From an uncultured Alphaproteobacteria bacterium (lineage in GTDB: Bacteria; Pseudomonadota; Alphaproteobacteria; Rs-D84), in the NCBI GenBank assembly GCA_946623825.1, contig CAMORN010000003.1, positions 1 to 64,000 of the forward strand: a DNA stretch of 64,000 bases, given 5' to 3'. The notes below the pieces were generated by a model, which saw only the letters and a list, made by a program, of their open reading frames with translations, did no database searches and was not told the origin of the DNA. Position numbers and translations under genes: made by a program. Below are positions 9,722 through 19,681 of the stretch, one piece after another; within the stretch, counting starts at the first letter, position 1, and the number at the start of each line of letters is the position of its first letter.

Positions 9722-10213
9722 TTATTTATGTTTCATTTCTTTTACAGATTCATCTAATTCGTCATACAAATCGTCTGATTTCTTAGAAAATACATTATAC
9801 GCAATCGCAGCAGGAACCGCAGCAATCAAACCCAATGCAGTTGTTCCCAACGCAACCGCCAACCCCGGTGCAATAACACCAATGCTGACCGATTGATTCA
9901 CACCAATAGATGCAAAAGAATCCATAACACCCCATACGGTTCCAAACAAACCTATGAACGGGGCAACATAAGAAACCATCGATAAAAACCACAAATTTTT
10001 ATCAAAAGGACGAATTAATTTATCAACAATTGTGTCAAGATTGTCGCCATTTTTTACAGAAACTGGATTGCGTTTCTGATAATGCCATACGCGTATTTTT
10101 TCAATGATTATTGCCCATGACAAAATACTGGCAAAAACCAAAATTACAGACACAAACAAAGTCATCAAATCACGACCTGTGAACAATGATAATAATGAAA
10201 AACTATTTTCCAT
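9722..10213 (-). CDS. tolQ: TolQ/ExbB/MotA family proton channel, shortened
   Basis: APFIGLFGTVWGVMDSFASIG...IAPGLAVALGTTALGLIAAVPAAIAYNVF; 163 aa. Confidence 0.88.
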   Translation of the reverse strand: MENSFSLLSLFTGRDLMTLFVSVILVFASILSWAIIIEKIRVWHYQKRNPVSVKNGDNLDTIVDKLIRPFDKNLWFLSMVSYVAPFIGLFGTVWGVMDSFASIGVNQSVSIGVIAPGLAVALGTTALGLIAAVPAAIAYNVFSKKSDDLYDELDESVKEMKHK

Positions 10214-10236
10214 ATCTCTCTTCCTTTTTTGTTTTA

Positions 10237-10614
10237 TTATCCCAACATTTTAATAATTGTGTCAGGCATCGCCTTTGGACGCATATCACCACCGATATAC
10301 GCAATTGTTATATTCATTATAGCACAAATTTTATCGTCTTTCACGAACTTTTGTTCAATAACCATAGACGCAGCACCAATTTTTATTGGTGTGGTGTGCA
10401 CTTGAAAATCTTCGCCTAATAACAACGGGTTAGAATATTTTATATTCAATTCGCGAACCACAAACCCCAAATCACCGTCTGGAATTACTACATTTTTAGA
10501 CCAATTTGTGCGCGCCCGTTCGCCAATTTCAATATAGCGTCCGTGATACATGATTCCTTCTGCGTCGGTATCTGCATACGCGACTGTAAAATTAAATATA
10601 TGTGTTTTTTCCAT
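10237..10614 (-). CDS. ybgC: YbgC-type acyl-CoA thioesterase
   Basis: Hotdog-fold signature AYADTDAEGIMYHGRYIEIGERARTNW; adjacent to tolQ. Confidence 0.88.
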   Translation of the reverse strand: MEKTHIFNFTVAYADTDAEGIMYHGRYIEIGERARTNWSKNVVIPDGDLGFVVRELNIKYSNPLLLGEDFQVHTTPIKIGAASMVIEQKFVKDDKICAIMNITIAYIGGDMRPKAMPDTIIKMLG

Positions 10615-10629
10615 GATTTTTTCCTGAAA

Positions 10630-11622
10630 TTATTTTTCAAACCCAAGATGTTTATAACCCGCATCGGTTATGACACGACCACGTGGGGTGCGTTGAACAA
10701 AACCAATTTGCATTAAATATGGTTCAATAACATCTTCTATTGTGTCTGACGGTTCCGACAAAACAGCCGCCAAATTATCAATTCCAACCGGACCACCTGC
10801 ATAATTTTTAATTATAGATGTCATATATTCACGGTCAATTTCATCAAGTCCAATTTCGTCTATATGCAATTGGTGCAGGGTGGTTTTGATTGTTTCAACA
10901 TCTATCACTGATTTACCATTTGCGTTTGCAAAATCGCGTGCGCGTTTTAATAATCTGTTTGCTATACGCGGTGTTCCACGCGAAGATTTAGCCAACATAT
11001 TTGCACCGTCTTCATCTATATCCATACCAAGAATCTTGGCACTGCGCATAATGATTTTTGCCAAATCGGAAGCAGGGTAAAAAGACAATCTTAAATCAAT
11101 ACCAAATCTGTCGCGTAATGGATTTGACAGCAAACCTGTTCTGGTTGTGGCACCAACCAATGTAAATGGAGGCAAATCTATACGAACACTTTTGGCAGTT
11201 GGACCTTCGCCCAACATAATGTCCAATTTGAAATCTTCCATTGCAGAATATAAAACTTCTTCGATAGCGGTTGGCAAACGATGAATTTCATCTATAAACA
11301 ACACGTCCATTGGTTCCAATGCTGTTAAAATTGCCGCTAAATCACCTTGTTTTGTAAGCATAGGCGCAGATGTTGCACGAAAATTTGTTCCCAATTCATT
11401 TGCCACAATATGTGCTAATGTTGTTTTTCCCAGTCCCGGAGGCCCATATAACAAAACATGGTCCATTGCTTCGCCACGATTACGGGCAGCCGCGACGAAC
11501 ACAGATAAATTCTGCTTTAACGCATCATGACCAATAAAATCATTTAATGTCTTTGGGCGAATATTAGCAGACATTTCATCTGGAATATTCGGATCTAAAA
11601 AACGTTTTTTATCTTCTATCAT
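10630..11622 (-). CDS. ruvB: Holliday junction DNA helicase RuvB
   Basis: [18 protein letters not shown]...[22 protein letters not shown]...DEIHRL; start placed at MIEDKK, 1 nt after the upstream stop. Confidence 0.95.
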   Translation of the reverse strand: MIEDKKRFLDPNIPDEMSANIRPKTLNDFIGHDALKQNLSVFVAAARNRGEAMDHVLLYGPPGLGKTTLAHIVANELGTNFRATSAPMLTKQGDLAAILTALEPMDVLFIDEIHRLPTAIEEVLYSAMEDFKLDIMLGEGPTAKSVRIDLPPFTLVGATTRTGLLSNPLRDRFGIDLRLSFYPASDLAKIIMRSAKILGMDIDEDGANMLAKSSRGTPRIANRLLKRARDFANANGKSVIDVETIKTTLHQLHIDEIGLDEIDREYMTSIIKNYAGGPVGIDNLAAVLSEPSDTIEDVIEPYLMQIGFVQRTPRGRVITDAGYKHLGFEK

Positions 11623-11623
11623 T

Positions 11624-12295
11624 TTATAACAACTTGTCTTCACCAAGGTTTTCACGACCAACATAGGCCTTTAAATCATTATACATTTGTCTTAAATCTG
11701 CCGGTTGGCTGTAATACGCATCAGCATTTTTAATATGTATTGTTTCAAGTTCGATTTTTGCCTGTTTAGAAAGTATTTGTTTTAGATGAGCACCGAAAGC
11801 AAGTGCTTCTTCGCCTTCGTTTTGTCCCTGTAATAACAAACCACGGTTTGGTCTGGTGGATAAAAACCCAAAATCAGACATTGATTCTTCTGGTGAAACC
11901 AGCGCAAAACCAGAAATTTCTGTTCTGCGCATCAACATTTGCAATACATACCATGCGCCCATTTGATGACCCGCCAGCCAGATTTTTTCACTTTCTTCGT
12001 TTTGGTTTTGAATCCAATTCATAACCATAGCTATATCAAGCATATTGTCATTAACGGTTCCAATTGAACCTTCTGAATCATTTACGCCACGATAGTTAAA
12101 ACGAACAACCGAGAAATCTACATCCATAAATGCACGAAACATCGCGTAAGAAACCCTGTCGTTCATATGACATTTCTGACGCGGACTGCCAGATAAAATG
12201 ACCGCTAACGGTGCGCCTTCTTTGCTTGATTTATGATATACCGCGTGTATTTTTCCTGCTTTACCTGGGATAATGACATCAATCATATTTTTCAC
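11624..12295 (-). CDS. Alpha/beta hydrolase
   Basis: [19 protein letters not shown]...[17 protein letters not shown]. Confidence 0.75.
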   Translation of the reverse strand: MKNMIDVIIPGKAGKIHAVYHKSSKEGAPLAVILSGSPRQKCHMNDRVSYAMFRAFMDVDFSVVRFNYRGVNDSEGSIGTVNDNMLDIAMVMNWIQNQNEESEKIWLAGHQMGAWYVLQMLMRRTEISGFALVSPEESMSDFGFLSTRPNRGLLLQGQNEGEEALAFGAHLKQILSKQAKIELETIHIKNADAYYSQPADLRQMYNDLKAYVGRENLGEDKLL

Positions 12296-12443
12296 CTTGT
12301 TTTTTCTTTCTGAATATATTTATAGAACAATTTTATATTTATTTTCAATAAAAATATTTTTTGCTTTGACATAATGCTATAAAATATTCTATTATCTTAT
12401 TAAGTATATGATTTCATATATAACGAGAGAAAGGTTGAAACAT

Positions 12444-13367
12444 ATGAAAAAACTGATTTTTTTGGCTGTAATGATGGCCGTTTGTTCAAGTAATGTTCGT
12501 GCTGAAGATTACGAAGATTATACATACGAAGAATTTCAAACTATATATAATGAAGTTCCTGTGCAATCATATTATGCCTATCCAGACGATCCGAACTTTA
12601 TTCCTGAAACAGAATTCATGAATGAAGATGACGATACGGACTATGATGAAATTATCTATGAAGTTCGCTCTGAAGAAGCACAATTTCATCCAGGGGTTCA
12701 ATTCACAGAAAGACCAACCGTTATCTGCCGTGATTTTAATTGCACAAGATTGAACAACCGTATCACTCGTACTTTCTTGTTTAACAGTTTGTCTAATATG
12801 TTTTTAACAAACGCTCATTCAAGATTATATATATGTGAAGCAGACCCATTTTCACGCAGCTGTTTGCAATCTGGTATAACTTTCCCTGTTCGTTCTGGTA
12901 TTGCAAACGCATTGGTAAAAATACCAAAGGCCACAATTTCTCAGGTAAATTTATCGACAGGTTTATCCCGTGCAACAGTCACTATGACTTATGAATTTTT
13001 GGTAAATGGTATCCAACGTTCTTGCGAACCAACTATTATGGATATATCTGTACCAAATAATGCACAGGCTACTTTGAGCAATCGTGAATTTTCATGCAGT
13101 TTGACCAGTGATGGCGTATCAAATGTATCTTTGTTATTGAACATAGATTATATTGATTTAGATTATGGTTTAATTGGTGGATATTATTCATTGGGTATGC
13201 AGGGACCAACAATGGGCAGCGGTTCTGGATATATCGTATTCAAAACAGAATTCACAACAAATGGTTCTAAATTCCGTGCTAAAACATTCAAAGATACAAC
13301 AAATCTTGATGACCCAGCAAGAAATATTCAACCAGGTGAATACGCAGTAGAGGCATGGGGCAAATAA
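12444..13367 (+). CDS. Secreted acidic protein of unknown function
   Basis: Signal peptide MKKLIFLAVMMAVCSSNVRAED, RBS upstream; Asp/Glu/Tyr-rich N-terminus; 5' of a two-component pair. Confidence 0.8.
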   Translation: MKKLIFLAVMMAVCSSNVRAEDYEDYTYEEFQTIYNEVPVQSYYAYPDDPNFIPETEFMNEDDDTDYDEIIYEVRSEEAQFHPGVQFTERPTVICRDFNCTRLNNRITRTFLFNSLSNMFLTNAHSRLYICEADPFSRSCLQSGITFPVRSGIANALVKIPKATISQVNLSTGLSRATVTMTYEFLVNGIQRSCEPTIMDISVPNNAQATLSNREFSCSLTSDGVSNVSLLLNIDYIDLDYGLIGGYYSLGMQGPTMGSGSGYIVFKTEFTTNGSKFRAKTFKDTTNLDDPARNIQPGEYAVEAWGK

Positions 13368-13414
13368 TTTCACCCAACGGTCTATTACTGCAATATTATA
13401 AGATAAAGACGCAG

Positions 13415-14062
13415 ATGACCAAAAATATACTTGTTATTGACGACGATAAGATGTTGCGTGATACATTGGCAAATGGATTACGCAAAGCTGGTTTTATCGC
13501 TGTCAAATCAGAATCTGCCGAAGATGCTTTTGAAATATTGTCCCGTATGCAATTTGATGCTATTATTCTGGACAGAATGATGACTGGCATGGACGGGTTA
13601 AGCTTTCTTAAAAAAATCAGAAGCGAAAACAACAAAACACCCGTGATTATGTTAACCGCGTTAAGCGGGCCTGAAAACACAATTGATGGTTTATTGGGTG
13701 GTGCAAATGATTATCTGGCAAAACCATTTCAGTTTCAAGAATTGATATTGCGTTTAAACAATATTATGGCACAAAATGCGAATATTCCGCCGGCACAACA
13801 AATGCCAGTTGGACTCAGTTTTTCTGAAAATGAATTTTTCATTGTAAATTCGGAAACAAACGATAAAAAATTGTTGTCTTTGTCCACAGAAGAAAAGAAA
13901 TTATTGCAACACCTTGTCAATCCGGTTGGGGGGACAGTATCCGCAACACCAATGGTGGCAAAACGCTTGCGTAATAAAATAAATAGTGTATTATCAAACA
14001 TAGATATAATAACAGTCCGAGGCGAAGGCTATAAAATAATAACTAAAAACAAAGCGGTATAA
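13415..14062 (+). CDS. OmpR-like response regulator
   Basis: Receiver domain MTKNILVIDDDKMLRDTLANGLRKAGF...IILDRMMTGMDG...YLAKPF; short C-terminal winged-helix-like region. Confidence 0.9.
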   Translation: MTKNILVIDDDKMLRDTLANGLRKAGFIAVKSESAEDAFEILSRMQFDAIILDRMMTGMDGLSFLKKIRSENNKTPVIMLTALSGPENTIDGLLGGANDYLAKPFQFQELILRLNNIMAQNANIPPAQQMPVGLSFSENEFFIVNSETNDKKLLSLSTEEKKLLQHLVNPVGGTVSATPMVAKRLRNKINSVLSNIDIITVRGEGYKIITKNKAV

Positions 14063-14064
14063 AA

Positions 14065-15345
14065 ATGAGACTTATTCCACGCAGTTTCTTGGCCAGAACA
14101 ATTTTAATGGTATTAATACCTTTGATTTTTGCGTTAACAATCGTGGCTAACGCTTTCTTTGGAAATCATTGGACACGCGTTCATTCTACATTGGCACGCA
14201 CATTGGCTGGCGAAGTTGCAACAATGATGAATTTTTTAGACAAGGGCGATGAACAATCTGTCAAAATTTTATCAACAGGTATTGGTATAAATACGACTGT
14301 TCATGATTCCTTGAACCGACCAAAGCATAATGACAATGATTCTTTAGAAGCGGGACCATTGGCATCTGAATTACACAAAAGTTTAAAACAAAAAGCAAAT
14401 ATATATATTGACCGTGATAAAAGATTGGTTTTTATAGATATACCAACAAAAAACGGTAAAATTGCTACATTTGCAACATCTATGCACCGTATTTATTCCA
14501 CCAGTGCAGAAGTATTTTTAATCTGGTTATTTGGTTCAATTTTAATTGTATCTATATTGATTACACCGTTTATTATATTGCACACACGCAGTATTCGTCG
14601 TATTGCCAAGGCTGCAAATAAATTTGGTCGCGGAATGGATGTTCCGGGGTTCCAACCAACTGGGTCTGCAGAAATCCGCGAAGCAGCAAATGCTATGATT
14701 ACAATGAAAGAAAGATTAAACAGATATAACAAAACCAGAACAGATATGTTAAATGCAGTCGGTCACGATTTAAAAACACCGTTGACCCGTATGCGTCTGG
14801 CTGTCGAGACAGATTCCGCAACCAAGGAAGATTTATTGCATAACATTGACCGTATGTCCGAAATGGTAAATGGATATTTAGCATTTGCACGTGGCGAAGC
14901 ACCAGAAATAGAGCAGGCGGTTGAATTACCAGCAATGTTAACCCGTATTGCACGCGATGCCGCCCCAGACAAGGAAATTATTCTAGATTTTCCGGAAACA
15001 CCTGCACAATTTTATGCACGTCCATCTTCTTTGACCAGTGCGTTTACAAACATTATTGAAAACGCAGCCAGATATACAAAAAAACAAATGAGAATCACCG
15101 AACAAGATTCTGAAGATTCTGTCATTGTTATAATTGAAGATGATGGCCCAGGTATCCCAGACGACAAAAAAGCATCTGCTTTACAACCATTTGTTCGTTT
15201 AGATGAATCACGCGGTGATTTTACTGGCGGAACAGGTCTTGGTTTATCCATCGCACAAACAGCAATTGAAAATCATGGCGGACAAATATTCCTTGAAAAC
15301 AGCGATTTAGGCGGTTTAAAAGTCCGTATTGTATTACCTTTATAA
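14065..15345 (+). CDS. Sensor histidine kinase
   Basis: Two TMs, HAMP-like region, H-box VGHDLKTPLTRMRL, IIEDDGPGIP, GGTGLGLSIAQTAIENHGG. Confidence 0.93.
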   Translation: MRLIPRSFLARTILMVLIPLIFALTIVANAFFGNHWTRVHSTLARTLAGEVATMMNFLDKGDEQSVKILSTGIGINTTVHDSLNRPKHNDNDSLEAGPLASELHKSLKQKANIYIDRDKRLVFIDIPTKNGKIATFATSMHRIYSTSAEVFLIWLFGSILIVSILITPFIILHTRSIRRIAKAANKFGRGMDVPGFQPTGSAEIREAANAMITMKERLNRYNKTRTDMLNAVGHDLKTPLTRMRLAVETDSATKEDLLHNIDRMSEMVNGYLAFARGEAPEIEQAVELPAMLTRIARDAAPDKEIILDFPETPAQFYARPSSLTSAFTNIIENAARYTKKQMRITEQDSEDSVIVIIEDDGPGIPDDKKASALQPFVRLDESRGDFTGGTGLGLSIAQTAIENHGGQIFLENSDLGGLKVRIVLPL

Positions 15346-15366
15346 TTAAAACAAGAGAAAAATAAC

Positions 15367-17079
15367 ATGAATCTTTACAAATATGTATCAGACGAAATAA
15401 ATAAAAAATTGGGTTTTGAAGCAAAATTAGATGTTCCAAAGAACCGTGATTTTGGTGATTTTGCAACAAATGCTGCTATGGTTGGTGCAAAAATAGCCGG
15501 TAAAAACCCACGCGAATTAGCAAATGAATATTTGCCATTATTACAACAACTTGATTTTGTAAAGGAAGTTTCTATCGCGGGCCCAGGTTTTATCAACATA
15601 AAAATCAAAGATGATTTTATATTAAAGAACACAACCGCACCAAAACAAATGTCTGCAGAAAAACCTTTGATAATAGATATGGATTACGGTGCATATAATG
15701 TCGCAAAATCTTTACATATTGGACATCTGCGTACATCCATTGTTGGTGATACATTAAACAGATTATTCAGATTTTTAGGACACAAAACCATATCTTATAA
15801 TCATATCGGTGATTGGGGGCGTTCAATGGGATTGGTTATTGCATGGATTCGCAAATTACACCCAGATTGGCCATTTTTCCAACCTGATTTTGATGCAACA
15901 AAAGATTATTCTGAATACACAATGTCAGCGGAAGAATTGGATACATATTATCCAGCCGCCGCTAAATTAGGCAAAGAAGACCCTGCGTTTATGGAACAAG
16001 CACAAATTATCACGGCCGAATTACAACGCGGTCATGCTGGTTATAACGCATTATATAATATATATATGCCTGTATCTCTTGATTCTATGAATAAAATCAT
16101 CAGAAAATTAAATATGTTGCCGTTTGATAATGATTTAGGCGAAAGAAATGCCGCAAAATACGAAGAGCCTGTTGAAAAAATTTTGCGTGATAAAAACTTG
16201 ATTGAAAAAAGCGATGGCGCAGAAGTTATTGTTGTAAAAAAAGACACAGATAACGCACCAATGCCACCAATGATGTTCCGAAATTCACGTGGTGCCTGTC
16301 CATATGATGCCACAGATATTATGGCATTGTATTATCGTAAAATAACAGACAACCCAAATAAAATCATTTATTTAACAGATGCACGTCAAAAATTGCATTT
16401 TGAACAATTGTTCCGTGTTTCTGAATTGGCTGATTTGTTCCCTGCAAAAGATTTGGAACATATTGGGTATGGCACAATAAACGGAAATGACGGAAAACCA
16501 TTTAAAACACGCGATGGAAATGCAGCCGGACTGAACGATATAATTAATCTGGTTACAGAAGCTGTAAATAAACGCGTTGCAGAATCTGGAAAGAAATTAG
16601 ACCAAGAAACCATAGACACAATCGCATTGGCAGCATTGAAATTCAATGATTTAATGCACGATTTAAGTTCTGATTATATCTTTGACCCAAATTCTGTTAC
16701 AAGTTTCGAAGGAAAGACAGGTCCATATATCTTATACACAGCCGTCAGATTAAATTCTGTTTTGAAACGCGCGAACTCAGATATTGTCAAACCAGAATCA
16801 TTTGAATTATCTGATGAAGAACGCAATTTATTAATAGAAATTATGGATTTTGAACACACTATATTATCTGCATACGATAACCGTGCAACAGATATGATTG
16901 CAAATTATGCGTATGATTTGTGTCAATTGGTGAATAATTTCTATCACAATTGCCCGATATTGCGTGATGATATTGCACCTGAAATAAAAGCAGGGCGTTT
17001 ATATATTGCAAAATTGGCTTTTGACACATTATCAACCACAATTGATTTAATGGGTCTGAAAATACCAAACGAAATGTAA
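15367..17079 (+). CDS. argS: Arginine--tRNA ligase
   Basis: MDYGAYNVAKSLHIGHLRTSIVGDTLNRLFRFLGH; full length 570 aa. Confidence 0.96.
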   Translation: MNLYKYVSDEINKKLGFEAKLDVPKNRDFGDFATNAAMVGAKIAGKNPRELANEYLPLLQQLDFVKEVSIAGPGFINIKIKDDFILKNTTAPKQMSAEKPLIIDMDYGAYNVAKSLHIGHLRTSIVGDTLNRLFRFLGHKTISYNHIGDWGRSMGLVIAWIRKLHPDWPFFQPDFDATKDYSEYTMSAEELDTYYPAAAKLGKEDPAFMEQAQIITAELQRGHAGYNALYNIYMPVSLDSMNKIIRKLNMLPFDNDLGERNAAKYEEPVEKILRDKNLIEKSDGAEVIVVKKDTDNAPMPPMMFRNSRGACPYDATDIMALYYRKITDNPNKIIYLTDARQKLHFEQLFRVSELADLFPAKDLEHIGYGTINGNDGKPFKTRDGNAAGLNDIINLVTEAVNKRVAESGKKLDQETIDTIALAALKFNDLMHDLSSDYIFDPNSVTSFEGKTGPYILYTAVRLNSVLKRANSDIVKPESFELSDEERNLLIEIMDFEHTILSAYDNRATDMIANYAYDLCQLVNNFYHNCPILRDDIAPEIKAGRLYIAKLAFDTLSTTIDLMGLKIPNEM

Positions 17080-17092
17080 AAAAGAGGGTAAA

Positions 17093-17848
17093 TTGTACAA
17101 ATATGCAAATAAACATGCGGAATTATTCAAAAAAATTCCTTTTGAAAAATTTTCAGCAAATGCAGATTTTATTAATAATGTCATAACAAATCCCGAACAA
17201 TATGCAACATATGAAAACATAATAAAAGTTTACTATTTTATTGCTGATGAAATGTGGGACCCATTAAACATTAAACCGACGATTTCAAATGAAACCAATA
17301 AAATTTGTTTTTATGATTTCGTTACAAAAAAGACCAATTTTATAAACAAATCACACTATAAATTACCAAAATTATTTAATGCTGTTTTTAACAAAGATGG
17401 TTTAAATCGCCATTTTAAAAGATATCATGGATTGGTTGCACAACCAAAAACAAAGGCTCAAAAACAAGAAGCATACAGATTACGCGATATGTTTATATCA
17501 TATGCACATATGTATAACGGCAATTTAGATTTTTACAAAAGAAGCAATTTCGAATACCCAACAGAATGGGCTGAACATCTTTATGAAAATTTAAATAAAT
17601 TATCCGAAAACGTCGTTTTCTTTTATAAACAACGGGGAGACACAATGTTAACCCAAGAATTGATAAACGTTTTAAGTAATCAATTTATGTTAAAAAATGC
17701 GTTGCACCGCATAAAAATGTCAAAAGAAAGCAAAGAAAAAATTATGCGCCAAATCAAACAAAAGAAACAATTTATGTTTGGCGAATTAAAACACGATGAA
17801 GTCCATTTTCAAGCCATCAAGGCAATGTGGGCACAAAAACAAAAATAA
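17093..17848 (+). CDS. Hypothetical protein
   Basis: 251-aa ORF, TTG start, immediately downstream of argS. Confidence 0.65.
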   Translation: MYKYANKHAELFKKIPFEKFSANADFINNVITNPEQYATYENIIKVYYFIADEMWDPLNIKPTISNETNKICFYDFVTKKTNFINKSHYKLPKLFNAVFNKDGLNRHFKRYHGLVAQPKTKAQKQEAYRLRDMFISYAHMYNGNLDFYKRSNFEYPTEWAEHLYENLNKLSENVVFFYKQRGDTMLTQELINVLSNQFMLKNALHRIKMSKESKEKIMRQIKQKKQFMFGELKHDEVHFQAIKAMWAQKQK

Positions 17849-17933
17849 TAATTTATTTTAAGCCACCTTGCGACAGGTTGTCTTTTGAAACACAACAAAA
17901 AAATACGGTATTATATTACCACATATTTTTTTC

Positions 17934-17962
17934 TTGACTTTTCTGCGCCTTTGCCGCATAAT
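17934..17962 (+). promoter_or_regulatory. Sigma70-like promoter for rplM-rpsI
   Basis: TTGACT-N17-CATAAT about 40 bp upstream of the rplM ATG. Confidence 0.65.
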
Positions 17963-18002
17963 GTGCGTGCTATTTTTAACAAACACTAAAAGGTATAAAA
18001 CA

Positions 18003-18476
18003 ATGGCACAAACAAAATCATTAAAAAAGAGCGAATTGGAAGCCAAATGGTATCTGATTGACGCTACAGATTGCACATTGGGACGTTTAGCAGCATTTAC
18101 TGCAAACATCTTGCGTGGCAAAAACAAACCAACATGGACACCAAACATGGATTGTGGTGATCATGTTATCATTATCAATGCTGAAAAAGTTGCTTTGACT
18201 GGTCATAAAGCAGACAAAACAAAATTCTTCTGGCATTCTTTGTGGACAGGTAGCACAAAAGAAAGAACTTTGGGTCAAATGCGTTCTGAAAAACCAGAAA
18301 AATTAATTACAAACGCAGTTAAACGCATGATGGGTCGTCGTACAGCTGTTGCATTGGCAAACAAACGTTTGACTAAATTGCATGTATATGCTGGCGCAGA
18401 ACACAAACATTCTGCACAAAACCCAATCGTTATCGATTTCGCAAGTTTGAACCGTAAAAACAAAAGGGGCGAATAA
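18003..18476 (+). CDS. rplM: 50S ribosomal protein L13
   Basis: [52 protein letters not shown]. Confidence 0.96.
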   Translation: MAQTKSLKKSELEAKWYLIDATDCTLGRLAAFTANILRGKNKPTWTPNMDCGDHVIIINAEKVALTGHKADKTKFFWHSLWTGSTKERTLGQMRSEKPEKLITNAVKRMMGRRTAVALANKRLTKLHVYAGAEHKHSAQNPIVIDFASLNRKNKRGE

Positions 18477-19009
18477 TGACAGAAACAAAGAAAACAACAG
18501 CAACAAAAACTGCTGCAAAAACAACTGCAAAGAAAGCTGCCCCTGCAAAAAAAGCAGCCGCACCAAAAACAACAGCAACAAAAACTGCTGCTGCAAAAGC
18601 ACCAGTTGCATCTGTAAAATTGTCAGACGCAATCTATGCAACAGGTAAACGTAAAGATTCTATTGCTCGCGTTTATTTGAAACCAGGTAAGGGCGCAATC
18701 ACAGTTAACGGCGAAGAAATGAAAAAATATTTCAAACGTTCTGTATTGCAAATGATTTTGGTTCAACCATTTGAAATAACAAAACGCGATGGCGCATATG
18801 ATGTTATCGCTATGGTTCAAGGCGGTGGTTTATCAGGTCAAGCCGGCGCTGTAAAACACGGTATTTCAAAAGCACTTGAAAAAGCAGAACCAGAATTGCG
18901 CAAGGCTTTGAAAGCTGCAGGATTCCTTACACGCGATAGTCGTGTTGTTGAACGTAAACACTATGGTTATCATAAGGCTCGTCGTTCAACTCAGTTCAGC
19001 AAACGTTAA
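18476..19009 (+). CDS. rpsI: 30S ribosomal protein S9 with Lys/Ala/Thr-rich N-terminal extension
   Basis: [26 protein letters not shown]...[15 protein letters not shown]-terminus [30 protein letters not shown]. Confidence 0.96.
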   Translation: MTETKKTTATKTAAKTTAKKAAPAKKAAAPKTTATKTAAAKAPVASVKLSDAIYATGKRKDSIARVYLKPGKGAITVNGEEMKKYFKRSVLQMILVQPFEITKRDGAYDVIAMVQGGGLSGQAGAVKHGISKALEKAEPELRKALKAAGFLTRDSRVVERKHYGYHKARRSTQFSKR

Positions 19010-19041
19010 TGAAACATTTGTGGAACATATGGAACACAAAC

Positions 19042-19070
19042 AAAAAACCGCCAATTTGGCGGTTTTTTTA
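19042..19070 (+). terminator. Terminator after rpsI
   Basis: aaaaaaccgccaatttggcggttttttta. Confidence 0.85.
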
Positions 19071-19086
19071 TTAAATAAAAATTTTT

Positions 19087-19263
19087 TTAACGACCTGGAT
19101 TTTGTACCATTTGTGTTTTTGCAACTTGTACTGTTTTTGCTTTATTTTGAGCATTAACCAACAAACCACTTATACCAAGAAACGCAGCAGTCATTACTAT
19201 AATAGCAACCTTGTTTGCGCGTTCTAAACTTTTCCAAGTTATTATATCTGGTTTTTGAGACAT
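19087..19263 (-). CDS. Small single-TM protein
   Basis: MSQKPDIITWKSLERANKVAIIVMTAAFLGISGLLVNAQN; internal Met preferred as start. Confidence 0.55.
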   Translation of the reverse strand: MSQKPDIITWKSLERANKVAIIVMTAAFLGISGLLVNAQNKAKTVQVAKTQMVQNPGR

Positions 19264-19322
19264 TTTAAATCCTTTATTTTTCACACACATATAATAAACA
19301 CCAAAAACAGTTTTGTCAAATT

Positions 19323-19547
19323 TTATTTTGTTTTTGCAAAAGGATTGTACAAATTCATGACTTTGCTTCTATTGCTCCAATTCCAAGTTTCCTTATTTTT
19401 TTCAAAATTATCTTCAAATTTATCCTTGTTTTTGTGCATATAAAACGCCCCCAACGCAACCAAACCAGTAATTAAAACAGCTGGGGCAACATCTTTTTTT
19501 AAGATTACCCACATTGCATTCCAAAATTGTCTGTTTTCTTTTGTCAT
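19323..19547 (-). CDS. Small single-TM protein
   Basis: MTKENRQFWNAMWVILKKDVAPAVLITGLVALGAFYMHKNKD. Confidence 0.55.
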   Translation of the reverse strand: MTKENRQFWNAMWVILKKDVAPAVLITGLVALGAFYMHKNKDKFEDNFEKNKETWNWSNRSKVMNLYNPFAKTK

Positions 19548-19621
19548 ATTTTATCCTTTTTATTTTGTTTTGATTGTAAAAACACAGAGAATATAGTCAA
19601 GTATTTTTTTAAATGTTTATG

Positions 19622-19650
19622 TTGCGTTCACGAAAAAATCTGTGTATAAT
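19622..19650 (+). promoter_or_regulatory. Sigma70-like promoter for tig
   Basis: TTGCGT-N17-TATAAT about 30 bp upstream of the tig ATG. Confidence 0.6.
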
Positions 19651-19681
19651 CAGTCCCGATTTACAATCCAAAGGATAAACT

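Noticed and set aside
13396-15251. Minus-strand ORFs opposite the two-component genes
   Set aside because: Antisense shadows of well-supported response regulator and kinase.
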